A DNA stretch of 64,000 nucleotides from Candidatus Micrarchaeota archaeon (lineage in GTDB: Archaea; Micrarchaeota; Micrarchaeia; Micrarchaeales; Micrarchaeaceae): assembly GCA_028866575.1 (NCBI GenBank), contig JAGWHU010000005.1:19620-83619 (forward strand). The letters are read 5' to 3'. A model generated the notes under the pieces. That model searched no databases. It was given only the letters and a program-made list of their open reading frames with translations, and was not told the DNA's origin. Numbering within the stretch: position 1 is the stretch's first letter; every line of letters starts with the position of its first letter. Positions 35,135 to 43,001 of the stretch are shown here, in pieces. The position numbers were made by a program, and so were the translations under genes.

Positions 35135-38100
35135 ATGAGAAAAATAATACCAATATTAGCGGTAGCACTGATGTTTCTGTTGTTTATGGGAGTAAATAGT
35201 GCAGTAACACCCCCGACAAATATAGTAAAATATATCCCAATTACATTTACAAATAATCAAGGTAATCCTGTAACTGCCGGAACACCACTATCATTTACGT
35301 TTAATGCACTTGCATATCAGCAATACGAAACAAATACGCTTAACAATACGGAGCTATTCTTTGCAAATGGAACTATAGCACCATCTTGGCTTGAAGGAAA
35401 CTATCTTAATGAGCAACAGCAAACAAATACATTATACACCTCAAACTCCGTTTTGTTTTGGTTTAAAACACCTGCTTACACTTGGATAGGAGCTAACACT
35501 GGAACACCATTAACTAATACCATATATCTTGGCTTTGCGGGTAATACAGCTACAACTAGCAATCTACTATTGAGTTTAACTGCTAATGTAGGAGTAGCAC
35601 CACAATTAACCTGCTCAAATCCATTAGCAACCGCTTCTTGCAGTAAAGGTAATGGGGTTCAGGGGATTTATGGGGAATATGATGATGGAAATTCTATATT
35701 TACTGTTTATGATAATTTTAAAGGACAGACCATATCAAGTGGCTGGGATACAAACACACTATCTGGTCAAGTGGTTTCAAACGGAATAACTACCGTAGGC
35801 ACTGATTCATCTGGACAAGCATTATCTTGGAATACATTATATAATCCCTTAGGTAAATCGGTTGATTCTTTAATGGGATATGTAAATACACATACAGCAT
35901 CTGCTAACAGCACAGGATTATCCTTTTCAGCATCTGATACTGAGGGATTAAACTTAGGAAATAATGGCATAATTGGTGGATATATTTGGAGTATCGGTAT
36001 TGGGGAAAATTCGTTTATAGTAAATCCTGCTCCTCTTTTCAACTATGGTCATATAACTGCATCTTCTGCATCAAATTTTCTTTTGTCATTAGCGATACCG
36101 TCTAATGGCATAACGTCAAGTTTCGCAACAAATTATACTACAGTTTTTACATTAACAAACACAGCTTCTAATACAGTAACAAGTAATGCGGTTTATGCAG
36201 GAATTTATATGGGAAGTTTTGGCAATTTCAAAAACTATAACCAGTGGTTTAGAGTAAGAACACTACCACCAAACAGCATAATGCCAGCTGCTACCTTTAA
36301 TCCAGTTCAGATTTCACTCTCAAATCCTACATTAATAGAAAGTAATACTCTGATAGACCAAGGTCAAGGAATACTATTTACAGCAGGAGTTTCTTTTGGT
36401 GGGCAGCCGTATAGCTATGCGTATAATGTTTATGCATACAATTCTCAAACCTCATCAAATACGCTAATAGCAAATATGTTATTTACAAGCAATTCTTATA
36501 CATCGAACACTTGGTTCTGGCAGCCTTCAGGTAATCTTTATATTGGCAATAGCATATTCCACGCAAATGTAGTTATTACGGATAGCTCGTCTGATGTTGT
36601 TAATTCGGTATTCGTATATTTCGGATATAACTCTGTGTTCTTAGTAGGTTCACCTACAGAATCAAATAGTATAATTGATGTAGGACAAAAGACTTTACAG
36701 ACCGCTAACCCATCGCAAGGAACTCAACCTTATGTATCTTATCAGTGGTTTACGAATTATGGTTCTACTGTTACTTGCTCTGGAACTGGTAATGCCATAA
36801 GTGGAGCAACATCAAGCACTTATTTTGCATCACCCACAACCTCGAATGCTTACGCATATCAGGTAACTGATTCTGCTTCATTAAGTGCTAACACTGCCTG
36901 TTCATCAGGTGATTCTGAAACAACTAATCCCGCATTAACATTAACCTCTCTAGTATCGTCTAACACAATTGCTGATAAAAGTCAATTTGAAACTTTCACT
37001 TATAAAATAACTGGAGGACAACAGCCATATACATACAACTTTATTATAACTGATTCGGCAAGTTCGGAAACAAGCAATAAGATTTATACTGGTTGCACAC
37101 TGACAACTAACTCATTTACTCTACAGTTACCTATTTCTATGGCCACAGGATTAACCACCATAACTGCAAATGTGCAGGACTCAGCAACTACAAATACTCA
37201 ACTGATAACAACTAACACTTTTGGTGTTAATTCAATACCAGTAATAACAATAAGCCCATCAAATGAAATTATAGACTCAAATCAGTTAGAGGTATATACA
37301 ATATCTGATAGTGGTGGAACCTCACCATTCACTGTTGAGTTGTATAATGTTACAGGCTCAAAACAGCAGGGTTCAAACGTAATAATAACAACTGCTGGTG
37401 GAACTAATACAGTATCTTTTATTGTTAATAGCCCAGTCAATTCAAACAGCTTCACATTTAATGCTGTGGCTACGGATTATGGGACAACAGCTAATGATGT
37501 TGTTAATTCAATAACAAATACCATAACAGTAAATGCTATGTTAAGTGCTGTAATATTACCATCTACCCAGCCTTCTACTCCGGGAGCATCAGCAACATTA
37601 ACTGCTACAGTAACAGGTGGGACTAAACCATACACTTACAATTGGTTAGTTATTGCTCCTGATGGTAGCATAGCTTACAAAGCATTTGGTAGCACTAGCA
37701 ACTCTGTAACATTAGGTATAAATCAGAATGGTGGATATGTAGCTAATGTTTTAGTCAGTGATTCTGCATCATATTCAGCATTTAACATATCAGTAAATGC
37801 CACAATATCATCAAGCACTCCGGGAACTTCTGGTGGTGCAGGTGGTGGGGGAGGCTCACCATTCTCTAATACAATAACAGCAGTAGCCAATACCATATCT
37901 AATACCATAATAACGCCAGTGGCAGTCGCTGTTACCAACTCACCAGTAATTTTAGACTTACAATATGCGTATGGTGTTAGTGTCATCGGTATCCCAGTAT
38001 GGATAATTTTTGAGATAATTTTATTATTTACCGCCTTGATACTTTATGGTAATAAACGAAGGCAATGGTCGTATAAAGACAATAACACTAGTTACATAGC

Positions 38101-38158
38101 CCCAGCCTTAATTGCTGTATTAGTATTTATCCTATTCTTAATGAGCAACATATTCTAA
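35135..38158 (+). CDS. Giant secreted surface protein with Ig/PKD-like repeats
   Basis: 1007 residues from ATG 35135. Signal peptide (basic MRK, hydrophobic core to about residue 22), then a beta-rich N-terminal domain of about 400 residues with DNFKGQTISSGW, followed by several repeats of about 90-100 residues introduced by segments such as LIESNTLIDQGQ, SNSIIDVGQK, SNTIADKSQ and SNEIIDSNQ, a Gly-rich hinge GGAGGGGG, and two C-terminal hydrophobic helices. Repeats contain the pattern GGxxPYTYN. Likely an adhesin, S-layer-like or virion attachment protein. Confidence 0.7.
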   Translation: MRKIIPILAVALMFLLFMGVNSAVTPPTNIVKYIPITFTNNQGNPVTAGTPLSFTFNALAYQQYETNTLNNTELFFANGTIAPSWLEGNYLNEQQQTNTLYTSNSVLFWFKTPAYTWIGANTGTPLTNTIYLGFAGNTATTSNLLLSLTANVGVAPQLTCSNPLATASCSKGNGVQGIYGEYDDGNSIFTVYDNFKGQTISSGWDTNTLSGQVVSNGITTVGTDSSGQALSWNTLYNPLGKSVDSLMGYVNTHTASANSTGLSFSASDTEGLNLGNNGIIGGYIWSIGIGENSFIVNPAPLFNYGHITASSASNFLLSLAIPSNGITSSFATNYTTVFTLTNTASNTVTSNAVYAGIYMGSFGNFKNYNQWFRVRTLPPNSIMPAATFNPVQISLSNPTLIESNTLIDQGQGILFTAGVSFGGQPYSYAYNVYAYNSQTSSNTLIANMLFTSNSYTSNTWFWQPSGNLYIGNSIFHANVVITDSSSDVVNSVFVYFGYNSVFLVGSPTESNSIIDVGQKTLQTANPSQGTQPYVSYQWFTNYGSTVTCSGTGNAISGATSSTYFASPTTSNAYAYQVTDSASLSANTACSSGDSETTNPALTLTSLVSSNTIADKSQFETFTYKITGGQQPYTYNFIITDSASSETSNKIYTGCTLTTNSFTLQLPISMATGLTTITANVQDSATTNTQLITTNTFGVNSIPVITISPSNEIIDSNQLEVYTISDSGGTSPFTVELYNVTGSKQQGSNVIITTAGGTNTVSFIVNSPVNSNSFTFNAVATDYGTTANDVVNSITNTITVNAMLSAVILPSTQPSTPGASATLTATVTGGTKPYTYNWLVIAPDGSIAYKAFGSTSNSVTLGINQNGGYVANVLVSDSASYSAFNISVNATISSSTPGTSGGAGGGGGSPFSNTITAVANTISNTIITPVAVAVTNSPVILDLQYAYGVSVIGIPVWIIFEIILLFTALILYGNKRRQWSYKDNNTSYIAPALIAVLVFILFLMSNIF

Positions 38159-38499
38159 CGTTTTAAAGTCGGTATTGATATTTTAAAAACCCTTAATGAT
38201 GTTTAAAGGGTTAAGGACTTTAAATAAACTGAGCGTAAGTATGAGAACTGCTAACAGCCTTATTCAAAGATGATAAATAAACCATCCTGGATCCCATATT
38301 CAAAGAACAAAATCTAATGCACTTCTATTGTATGGACTGCCTGAATAACGCTCCATTTAACTTGGAACAAACGATGTCAGGGGCTTAACTCTTATATTAA
38401 ACGTCAAGAATACGAGCCTTGGAGCTTAAATGTAAGCGTTATTTTTACCGCTGTAAAGTGTCATCTCTCATAAATCATAAGATAAGATTAAGTGGTAAA
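38159..38499. other. Intergenic region without a recognised gene
   Basis: About 340 bp between the surface protein and the next small gene. Contains several runs of A/T and short direct repeats of TTAAA. No gene or clear structure recognised. Confidence 0.35.
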
Positions 38500-38745
38500 A
38501 TGAAGGTCAAGCATATTGAGAAAACTGCACATAATACATACAATCGAATAAGAGTAGGCTATTACAATTACTTATCTGTCCCTGTATCAATAGCGACCTT
38601 CTTGGTAATATTTGAGGGCTTTTTATTGCTGATATTCCCACAACTTAGAACCTTATCCTCAGGAGCTATCGGACTGATTAGTTTTATGGTGATGATAGCA
38701 TTAGCATATTACTTTGGCTATAGGTATGAGAAGATGTATGGGTAA
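38500..38745 (+). CDS. Two-span membrane protein, unknown
   Basis: 81 residues from ATG 38500, preceded by AGTGGT. Helices at about 26-45 and 50-70, short basic N terminus, tail YRYEKMYG. The frame extends upstream to TTG 38419 but the added part is less convincing. Last plus-strand gene of the element; convergent with the GNAT gene, 3 bp apart. Confidence 0.5.
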   Translation: MKVKHIEKTAHNTYNRIRVGYYNYLSVPVSIATFLVIFEGFLLLIFPQLRTLSSGAIGLISFMVMIALAYYFGYRYEKMYG

Positions 38746-38748
38746 TTT

Positions 38749-39147
38749 CTATTTCTTCTTTAGGTCTAAAATCATAAGCACATAATTATTTCTGTATTTC
38801 ATCATAATTTTAAACCCAAATCTCTCATAAAATTTAGGCTTTGTTGTAGTTAATAAGATAAAGTATGCATCTTTCTTGTTCTTTATTAGTTGTATAATTC
38901 TTTTGACAAGTGTAGTTCCTATTCCTTTACCTTGATGTTCGGGTAAAACATTAACCCAGAACATTTGATAGAAGTTGTAATCCATCCACGATTGAATGTA
39001 ACCAGCAAAACCCAATATTTTACTATTATCTTCTGCTACCAAGTATCTTGGATTATACACATAATTATTAAACATAGCCTCTATTTCTAGCTTTGACTTC
39101 TTTTGATAGAGTTTAGAGTAATTTATGCCGACTATTTTTGATGCCAT
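38749..39147 (-). CDS. GNAT N-acetyltransferase
   Basis: 132 residues. Motif A VLPEHQGKGIGTTLVKR (QxxGxG acetyl-CoA binding) and the terminal FYERFGF region of GNAT folds. Substrate unknown. It and the SET protein are neighbours, so the element carries two protein-modifying-type enzymes. Confidence 0.8.
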   Translation of the reverse strand: MASKIVGINYSKLYQKKSKLEIEAMFNNYVYNPRYLVAEDNSKILGFAGYIQSWMDYNFYQMFWVNVLPEHQGKGIGTTLVKRIIQLIKNKKDAYFILLTTTKPKFYERFGFKIMMKYRNNYVLMILDLKKK

Positions 39148-39192
39148 ATCTGCTTCTTCTTTTCTTATTGGTCGTATTTTTATAGAATCATC

Positions 39193-39588
39193 TCAATTGT
39201 AGGTCTTTGGTTTTCTAAAGTTCTTTTCAAAAGAATGATAATCATCAGTTATTTCTTCTCCCTTTTTTATATCTCTAATTGCTTTAGTTATAACTTCTTC
39301 CTCGCCTTTATAATAAGCACTCAAGACATTTGGACTATCTGAATGATTGAAGTATTTACCATTATCCGAAGAAAAACAATATTTACCGCTCTTCTTACTT
39401 AACCAAACATATTCTTCAAGGTATTTTTGGACTTGATTTGGGAGTTTTTTAATTTGTTTCTTAGTGAATCTTAAATCAAAATTAGGTGTAAATCGCCATA
39501 CAATAGTTCCTTTCTTGATATTCTGGTCAGCAAAAAGCCCTATTCCGTGTATTTTAGATTGTCTGATTTTTGTTTTTACACACATCAT
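39193..39588 (-). CDS. SET-domain methyltransferase-like protein
   Basis: 131 residues, close to the minimal SET size. IHGIGLFADQNIKKGTIVW at the N terminus, YFNHSDSPNV (the NHS...PN motif) in the middle and VITKAIRDIKKGEEITDDY (GEEI..DY) at the end are the conserved SET motifs. The AdoMet-binding and catalytic Tyr positions appear present. Could methylate lysines of host chromatin, ribosomal or virion proteins. Confidence 0.82.
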   Translation of the reverse strand: MMCVKTKIRQSKIHGIGLFADQNIKKGTIVWRFTPNFDLRFTKKQIKKLPNQVQKYLEEYVWLSKKSGKYCFSSDNGKYFNHSDSPNVLSAYYKGEEEVITKAIRDIKKGEEITDDYHSFEKNFRKPKTYN

Positions 39589-39613
39589 AGAATCAGCATA
39601 GGACTTACAGACT

Positions 39614-40171
39614 TTATGATTGTCTTACACATAAGAACTGATTTATGCTTGTATTGAATGTTAGGCTGTATTGACCACTATTACCACAGGCATTCGATAA
39701 TACACATTCTTCTTTTCCGTTCTGTGAGAATAAAGAGTATCCGGCTGTGCAAGAGTCGGGTAGTGGCTCGCATAAACCGTTCTGTTTATCGTAGACATAA
39801 CCAGCAGCACAATTACTATTATTTACCCCTAAAGCACCTGCTAATTGTGAGCCCTCTGCTTTACAATTAGAATTATTTTGGTATACTGCACCAGGAGGAC
39901 AGTTAGGTCTTACACCACTACCACTAAAGTAAATACTAGCATTCCAATAACAATACCCTAATGACGAATTATAATAAGATGTTGCAGGGCATCCTGATTC
40001 TGTGCAATTATTGTTAGAATTGCAAGAAGGGATAAAAGTAAGAGGCAGTTTATTAGCTGGTTTTTGATTAAAAAGAATAAAACCTGCCAAAGCAATTATA
40101 GCAATAATTAGAACAGCCAAACCGAATATCAGTTTCTTATTGCCTTGTTTTTTAGGTATTTCTTTAGCCAT
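39614..40171 (-). CDS. Membrane-anchored Cys-rich extracytoplasmic protein
   Basis: 185 residues: basic N terminus, transmembrane helix about 13-34, then an outside domain with about 12 Cys and several N-x-S/T sites, suited to disulfide bonding. Repeated C(x)3-6GY patterns (CAAGYVYD, CTAGYSLF) look like short EGF-type or laminin-like modules. Function unknown; probably surface exposed. Confidence 0.6.
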   Translation of the reverse strand: MAKEIPKKQGNKKLIFGLAVLIIAIIALAGFILFNQKPANKLPLTFIPSCNSNNNCTESGCPATSYYNSSLGYCYWNASIYFSGSGVRPNCPPGAVYQNNSNCKAEGSQLAGALGVNNSNCAAGYVYDKQNGLCEPLPDSCTAGYSLFSQNGKEECVLSNACGNSGQYSLTFNTSINQFLCVRQS

Positions 40172-40422
40172 AGAAGATATACTCTAATAAGGCTTAAAAA
40201 GGTTGTCAAAAACGCTACTTCTCTTGGAAGGTCACCCCTCCAGCCCCTTATCTTTATAAGACCTCTCAATTATCGTCTTATACACGTTAATTCCAGCGTG
40301 GAAACGGGGTTTTATAGGTTATCTTAACTTAAAGAGTCTGCCAGAGCCTTATTTCGCGTGTTCTAAGGCTCTCTACAGAGCCATATCAGGATAAGCGGGT
40401 TATAACCCCTTTATAGAGAGAT
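40172..40422. other. Gap without a gene
   Basis: About 250 bp between the Cys-rich protein and the small gene upstream of the integrase; no gene recognised. It may contain promoter or terminator sequence for the minus-strand block. Confidence 0.3.
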
Positions 40423-40623
40423 TTACTTAAAATTAAGCCTATTCCTTTGCCTGTTTATATCATCAACCATAACCTTAACCTCATCCTTAATCATCCCCTG
40501 TTTATACTTGCCTTTGGCAACAATCTTTATGCTCTTGTTCTCATAAACCGCCTTTGGGATTTCTACGCTGTAGAAACCATTCCTGTCCTTATGTGCTTTT
40601 ACTTCGTATTCGTTTTTCTTCAT
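40423..40623 (-). CDS. 66-residue element protein after the integrase
   Basis: Follows the integrase on the same strand by 12 bp; AGGTGAT lies 4 nt before its ATG. Basic, beta-rich then helical (VKVMVDDINRQRNRL). No family recognised; by position it may be an excisionase- or regulator-like partner of the integrase. Confidence 0.55.
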   Translation of the reverse strand: MKKNEYEVKAHKDRNGFYSVEIPKAVYENKSIKIVAKGKYKQGMIKDEVKVMVDDINRQRNRLNFK

Positions 40624-40635
40624 AAAATCACCTAA

Positions 40636-41871
40636 TCATTTCTTTTTATATTTTTGTGCTGATTTAAGTAATTTAGCAAGCCATCTAGGGTCCTGCGATG
40701 CAGCAGCAAACATCTCACCCAGCTTGTTTATTTTCTCATCATCAGAGATAGCTATGTAAGTATCAAGAGGAGCACCACATCTATCGCAGTGAACAGCAGT
40801 TAATTTATTCTGATTTTTACACCTTTGACACTCTTTATAGGGCAATTTTGGTGGCGTATTAACCTCTTTCTGCGGATTAACTCCGTTTGCTCGCATAACA
40901 GCCTCATCCATATCTTTATCATTTAGATGCACATAAACAGCAGCCATTTTAGAGGATTGAGTCCAGCCAAAGTGCTTTTTTAATTGTTGTTCTGTTAATT
41001 GGTTAGCATAATTAGACGCTCTCGCGTGCCTAAAAGCGTGAGGATGCACAGGCTTATTGATTTTAGCTTCTTTACTAAGCCTCTGTAGCATTCGTCTTAT
41101 AGATGCACCCTTGACTACACCATTCTTTTCCTCTTCTCTATTATTGCCTAATGCTCGCCAAAGGTTATCATCAGGTTTCAAGTATTTGTTTTCTTCTAGA
41201 TAATTAACAAGGTAAGGAACCGACATCATTATCCCTACTTTTCTCATACCAGTTTTACCTTTATACTCTTTATTTCCGACCATTATATGCCCTAAACTGC
41301 CCTCAAGATTGATGTCCTTTACTCTCAAATGCATTAGCTCACCCACTCTAATTCCACTATCATAAAGAAGGGCTATAATTGCTCTGTCCCTTGTGTATTT
41401 TGAGGCATCAATAAGCTTCAAAACTTCTTCTGGCGTAAGTATATCCTCAGGTAGAATTCTCTTGTGATTTGATGGTAGGAATGTCTTAATCCAAGATACT
41501 TGTTTTGGATAATAATTATCCTCAATACTGCCCATCAAGTATTTATAGAAATATTTAGTAGTAATGCGTATTTTCAACTTCGTATTCTCTGCGTAATCTC
41601 CAGTTTCTACTTTTAGTATAGCACTTTGAATATCAGCCCTTGTTGCTGATTTATAGTCTTTTTTCTCACCATAAAGCTGGGTAAATATTCTCAAACAGTA
41701 TAAATGCCTCAGTATAGTCTTCCTGTTCTTTCCTGATGCTATTAAGAATTGGGTAAAATCCTCAACAGCCTTATAGTTGCTTTTTGATAGATTAACTGTT
41801 ATGCTCGACTGCCCACTGGCAGTTTCCTTTTTGTAGCCTTTAAAGTAACGGAGAGCATCCGCTAGTTCCAT
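40636..41871 (-). CDS. Tyrosine recombinase integrase with C-terminal zinc ribbon
   Basis: 411 residues from ATG 41871, which is preceded by GAGGTG; the upstream in-frame GTG is part of that SD. N-terminal SAM-like core-binding domain, catalytic domain with SGIRVGELMHLR (Arg I), HAFRHARAS (HxxR), FGWTQSSKMAAVYVHL (His position is Trp/Thr-altered, nucleophile Tyr), then CQRCKNQNKLTAVHCDRC, a zinc ribbon, and a Lys-rich tail. Such zinc-ribbon integrases occur in archaeal plasmids and viruses. The att repeat is about 95 bp upstream of the start. Confidence 0.88.
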   Translation of the reverse strand: MELADALRYFKGYKKETASGQSSITVNLSKSNYKAVEDFTQFLIASGKNRKTILRHLYCLRIFTQLYGEKKDYKSATRADIQSAILKVETGDYAENTKLKIRITTKYFYKYLMGSIEDNYYPKQVSWIKTFLPSNHKRILPEDILTPEEVLKLIDASKYTRDRAIIALLYDSGIRVGELMHLRVKDINLEGSLGHIMVGNKEYKGKTGMRKVGIMMSVPYLVNYLEENKYLKPDDNLWRALGNNREEEKNGVVKGASIRRMLQRLSKEAKINKPVHPHAFRHARASNYANQLTEQQLKKHFGWTQSSKMAAVYVHLNDKDMDEAVMRANGVNPQKEVNTPPKLPYKECQRCKNQNKLTAVHCDRCGAPLDTYIAISDDEKINKLGEMFAAASQDPRWLAKLLKSAQKYKKK

Positions 41872-41903
41872 ATAAAACACCTCTCTTATATATAAAAAGA
41901 CGA

Positions 41904-41912
41904 GTATTTATA
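41904..41912 (-). promoter_or_regulatory. TATA-like element upstream of the integrase
   Basis: TATTTATAC read on the plus strand (GTATAAATA on the minus strand) lies 33-41 bp before ATG 41871; two further TATATATA stretches occur at 41886-41898 and 41927-41936. Confidence 0.4.
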
Positions 41913-41965
41913 CCTTATGATAACCTTTATATATAAGGGGTTAAAGGCTTCAGACTACAAGTAAT

Positions 41966-42025
41966 ACGCCTTGGCCGGGATTCGAACCCGGGTTACAACC
42001 GTGACAGGGCCGTATGCTGACCACT
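41966..42025 (-). repeat. Proximal attachment site: truncated tRNA-Asp copy
   Basis: Minus-strand homologue of the last ~59 nt of tRNA-Asp (D-arm end, anticodon arm with GTC, T arm, acceptor 3' strand) but without a 5' half; upstream sequence does not provide the GCCTTGG partner strand. It shares 22 of 23 bases with 26609-26631. Compared with the intact tRNA at 42807-42878 it carries paired changes in the T stem (T/A to C/G), so it derives from a different, once functional tRNA-Asp lineage. Confidence 0.7.
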
Positions 42026-42068
42026 TTTAACCTCTTCCCTTAGACTAAGAGCTTTGTTTCTCATGAAA

Positions 42069-42239
42069 TCACTTTCTTTTTGAAGGACTGCCCAAGTATA
42101 ATTTCTTTGCCTGCTTCCATACATTCCAGGCAACCGCAAAAGTTATTATCTCTACCTCTCTTCCACGCGTTGCTTTTTCCAGAGTAATCCTGTACTTTTT
42201 CTCCATGTAGTCCAAAAACTCTTTGTCATACTTTTCCAT
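42069..42239 (-). CDS. 56-residue hypothetical protein
   Basis: ATG 42239-42237 to TGA 42071-42069. Charged and helical, with YMEKKYRITLEKATRG and a hydrophobic part ITFAVAWNVW. Located between the truncated tRNA copy and the DUF1579-like gene. No Shine-Dalgarno match and no family recognised, so it might be a remnant. Confidence 0.4.
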   Translation of the reverse strand: MEKYDKEFLDYMEKKYRITLEKATRGREVEIITFAVAWNVWKQAKKLYLGSPSKRK

Positions 42240-42272
42240 TATACCATCTTAAAGCCATATTTTCACCAGCAC

Positions 42273-42701
42273 CTATTTTCTTGTAAACACCGCATCCGCA
42301 TCACGAATCCATTTCTTGCCATCAGCCGATCTTTCGAATAAGACAGTCATGCGTTTTCCATTTTTGCTTAATCTGCCCTCCATGCGCTGATGGAATCCTG
42401 GAGCTGCCCTCCATATCCTCCAGATTTGCGACTTCATACTCATCGAATAAATGCGAGATACACCACGTGTATCCGATCCCAAGACTGTGAAGTTATGCGA
42501 GGAGTCATCTCCACCAATGACCCAGTAAGTAGGAAATCCGATTCGAAGCTTGCCTACGAGGAATTGTTCATCTGCAAGCCACGTAAAGGTTGCTGACGAG
42601 TTGAACTCTCTAGGTCCTTGTCCTCCAGCAAGTTTATAGGTTTCCTCCGACCAGCGGATTCTAGTCTTCCAATGGCCTACCAGAGGTGCAAGAGGCCGCA
42701 A
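42273..42701 (-). CDS. DUF1579-like beta-barrel protein
   Basis: 142 residues from TTG 42701. LAPLVGHWKTRI followed by FTWLADEQFLVG and later VLFERSADGKKW fit the DUF1579 (lipocalin-like) pattern. The frame is open and coding-like for at least 20 codons upstream (VSKKPKITKAWARGPS), and GGTGAT stands just before an in-frame ATA at 42761, as though a start codon was changed to ATA. Located between two tRNA-Asp copies, so possibly the remnant of an earlier integration. Confidence 0.55.
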   Translation of the reverse strand: MRPLAPLVGHWKTRIRWSEETYKLAGGQGPREFNSSATFTWLADEQFLVGKLRIGFPTYWVIGGDDSSHNFTVLGSDTRGVSRIYSMSMKSQIWRIWRAAPGFHQRMEGRLSKNGKRMTVLFERSADGKKWIRDADAVFTRK

Positions 42702-42806
42702 CGCAGAGACAGATGGTCCCCTAGCCCATGCTTTTGTGATCTTTGGTTTTTTTGATACTATTAAATCACCAATATTAATTTAGAGAAATAAATTAATAAA
42801 AGAAGA

Positions 42807-42878
42807 CGCCTTGGTCGGGATTCGAACCCGAGTCGCAGCCGTGACAGGGCCGTATGCTGACCACTACACTACCAAGGC
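42807..42878 (-). tRNA. tRNA-Asp (GTC)
   Basis: 72 nt. Acceptor GCCTTGG/CCAAGGC, anticodon loop CTGTCAC with GTC, T arm with TTCGAAT, discriminator G. No CCA encoded, no intron. It is the presumed target or ancestor of the att repeats downstream. Confidence 0.93.
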
Positions 42879-42920
42879 ACGATATTATTTTGCTGTGATT
42901 ATTTAATAATCATACGTTAA

Positions 42921-42996
42921 TGGCGCCCCGAGCAGGACTCGAACCTGCGACCTATCGGTTAACAGCCGATCGCTCTACCTGCTGAGCTATCGAGGC
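42921..42996 (-). tRNA. tRNA-Asn (GTT)
   Basis: 76 nt including encoded CCA. Acceptor GCCTCGA/TCGGGGC (one G-T pair), anticodon loop CTGTTAA with GTT, T arm GCAGG TTCGAGT CCTGC, discriminator G. Six bp from the end of gatB. Confidence 0.93.
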
Positions 42997-43001
42997 ACGT
43001 A

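Larger units (their letters stand above)
26609..41988. mobile_element. 15.4-kb integrated element (provirus or integrative plasmid) at tRNA-Asp
   Basis: Bounded by 23-bp direct repeats of a tRNA-Asp 3' end. The integrase gene (40636-41871) lies next to the right-hand repeat. Interior genes from 27.6 kb are clearly AT-richer than flanking chromosome, densely packed, mostly on the plus strand from 27.6 to 38.7 kb and on the minus strand from 38.7 to 41.9 kb. Contents: two tyrosine recombinases, a replication-type ATPase, Sm-like and zinc-finger proteins, several tiny membrane proteins, Thr-rich anchored proteins, a G1-type peptidase, a 1008-aa surface protein, SET and GNAT proteins. Translation starts often follow GGTGAT. 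No capsid or terminase recognised. Confidence 0.78.

Noticed and set aside
41966..42062. Possible intron-containing or permuted tRNA-Asp at 42.0 kb
   Set aside because: The 3' half and anticodon are present, but no GCCTTGG-type 5' acceptor strand occurs within several hundred bases upstream on the minus strand, so it is treated as a truncated att copy.
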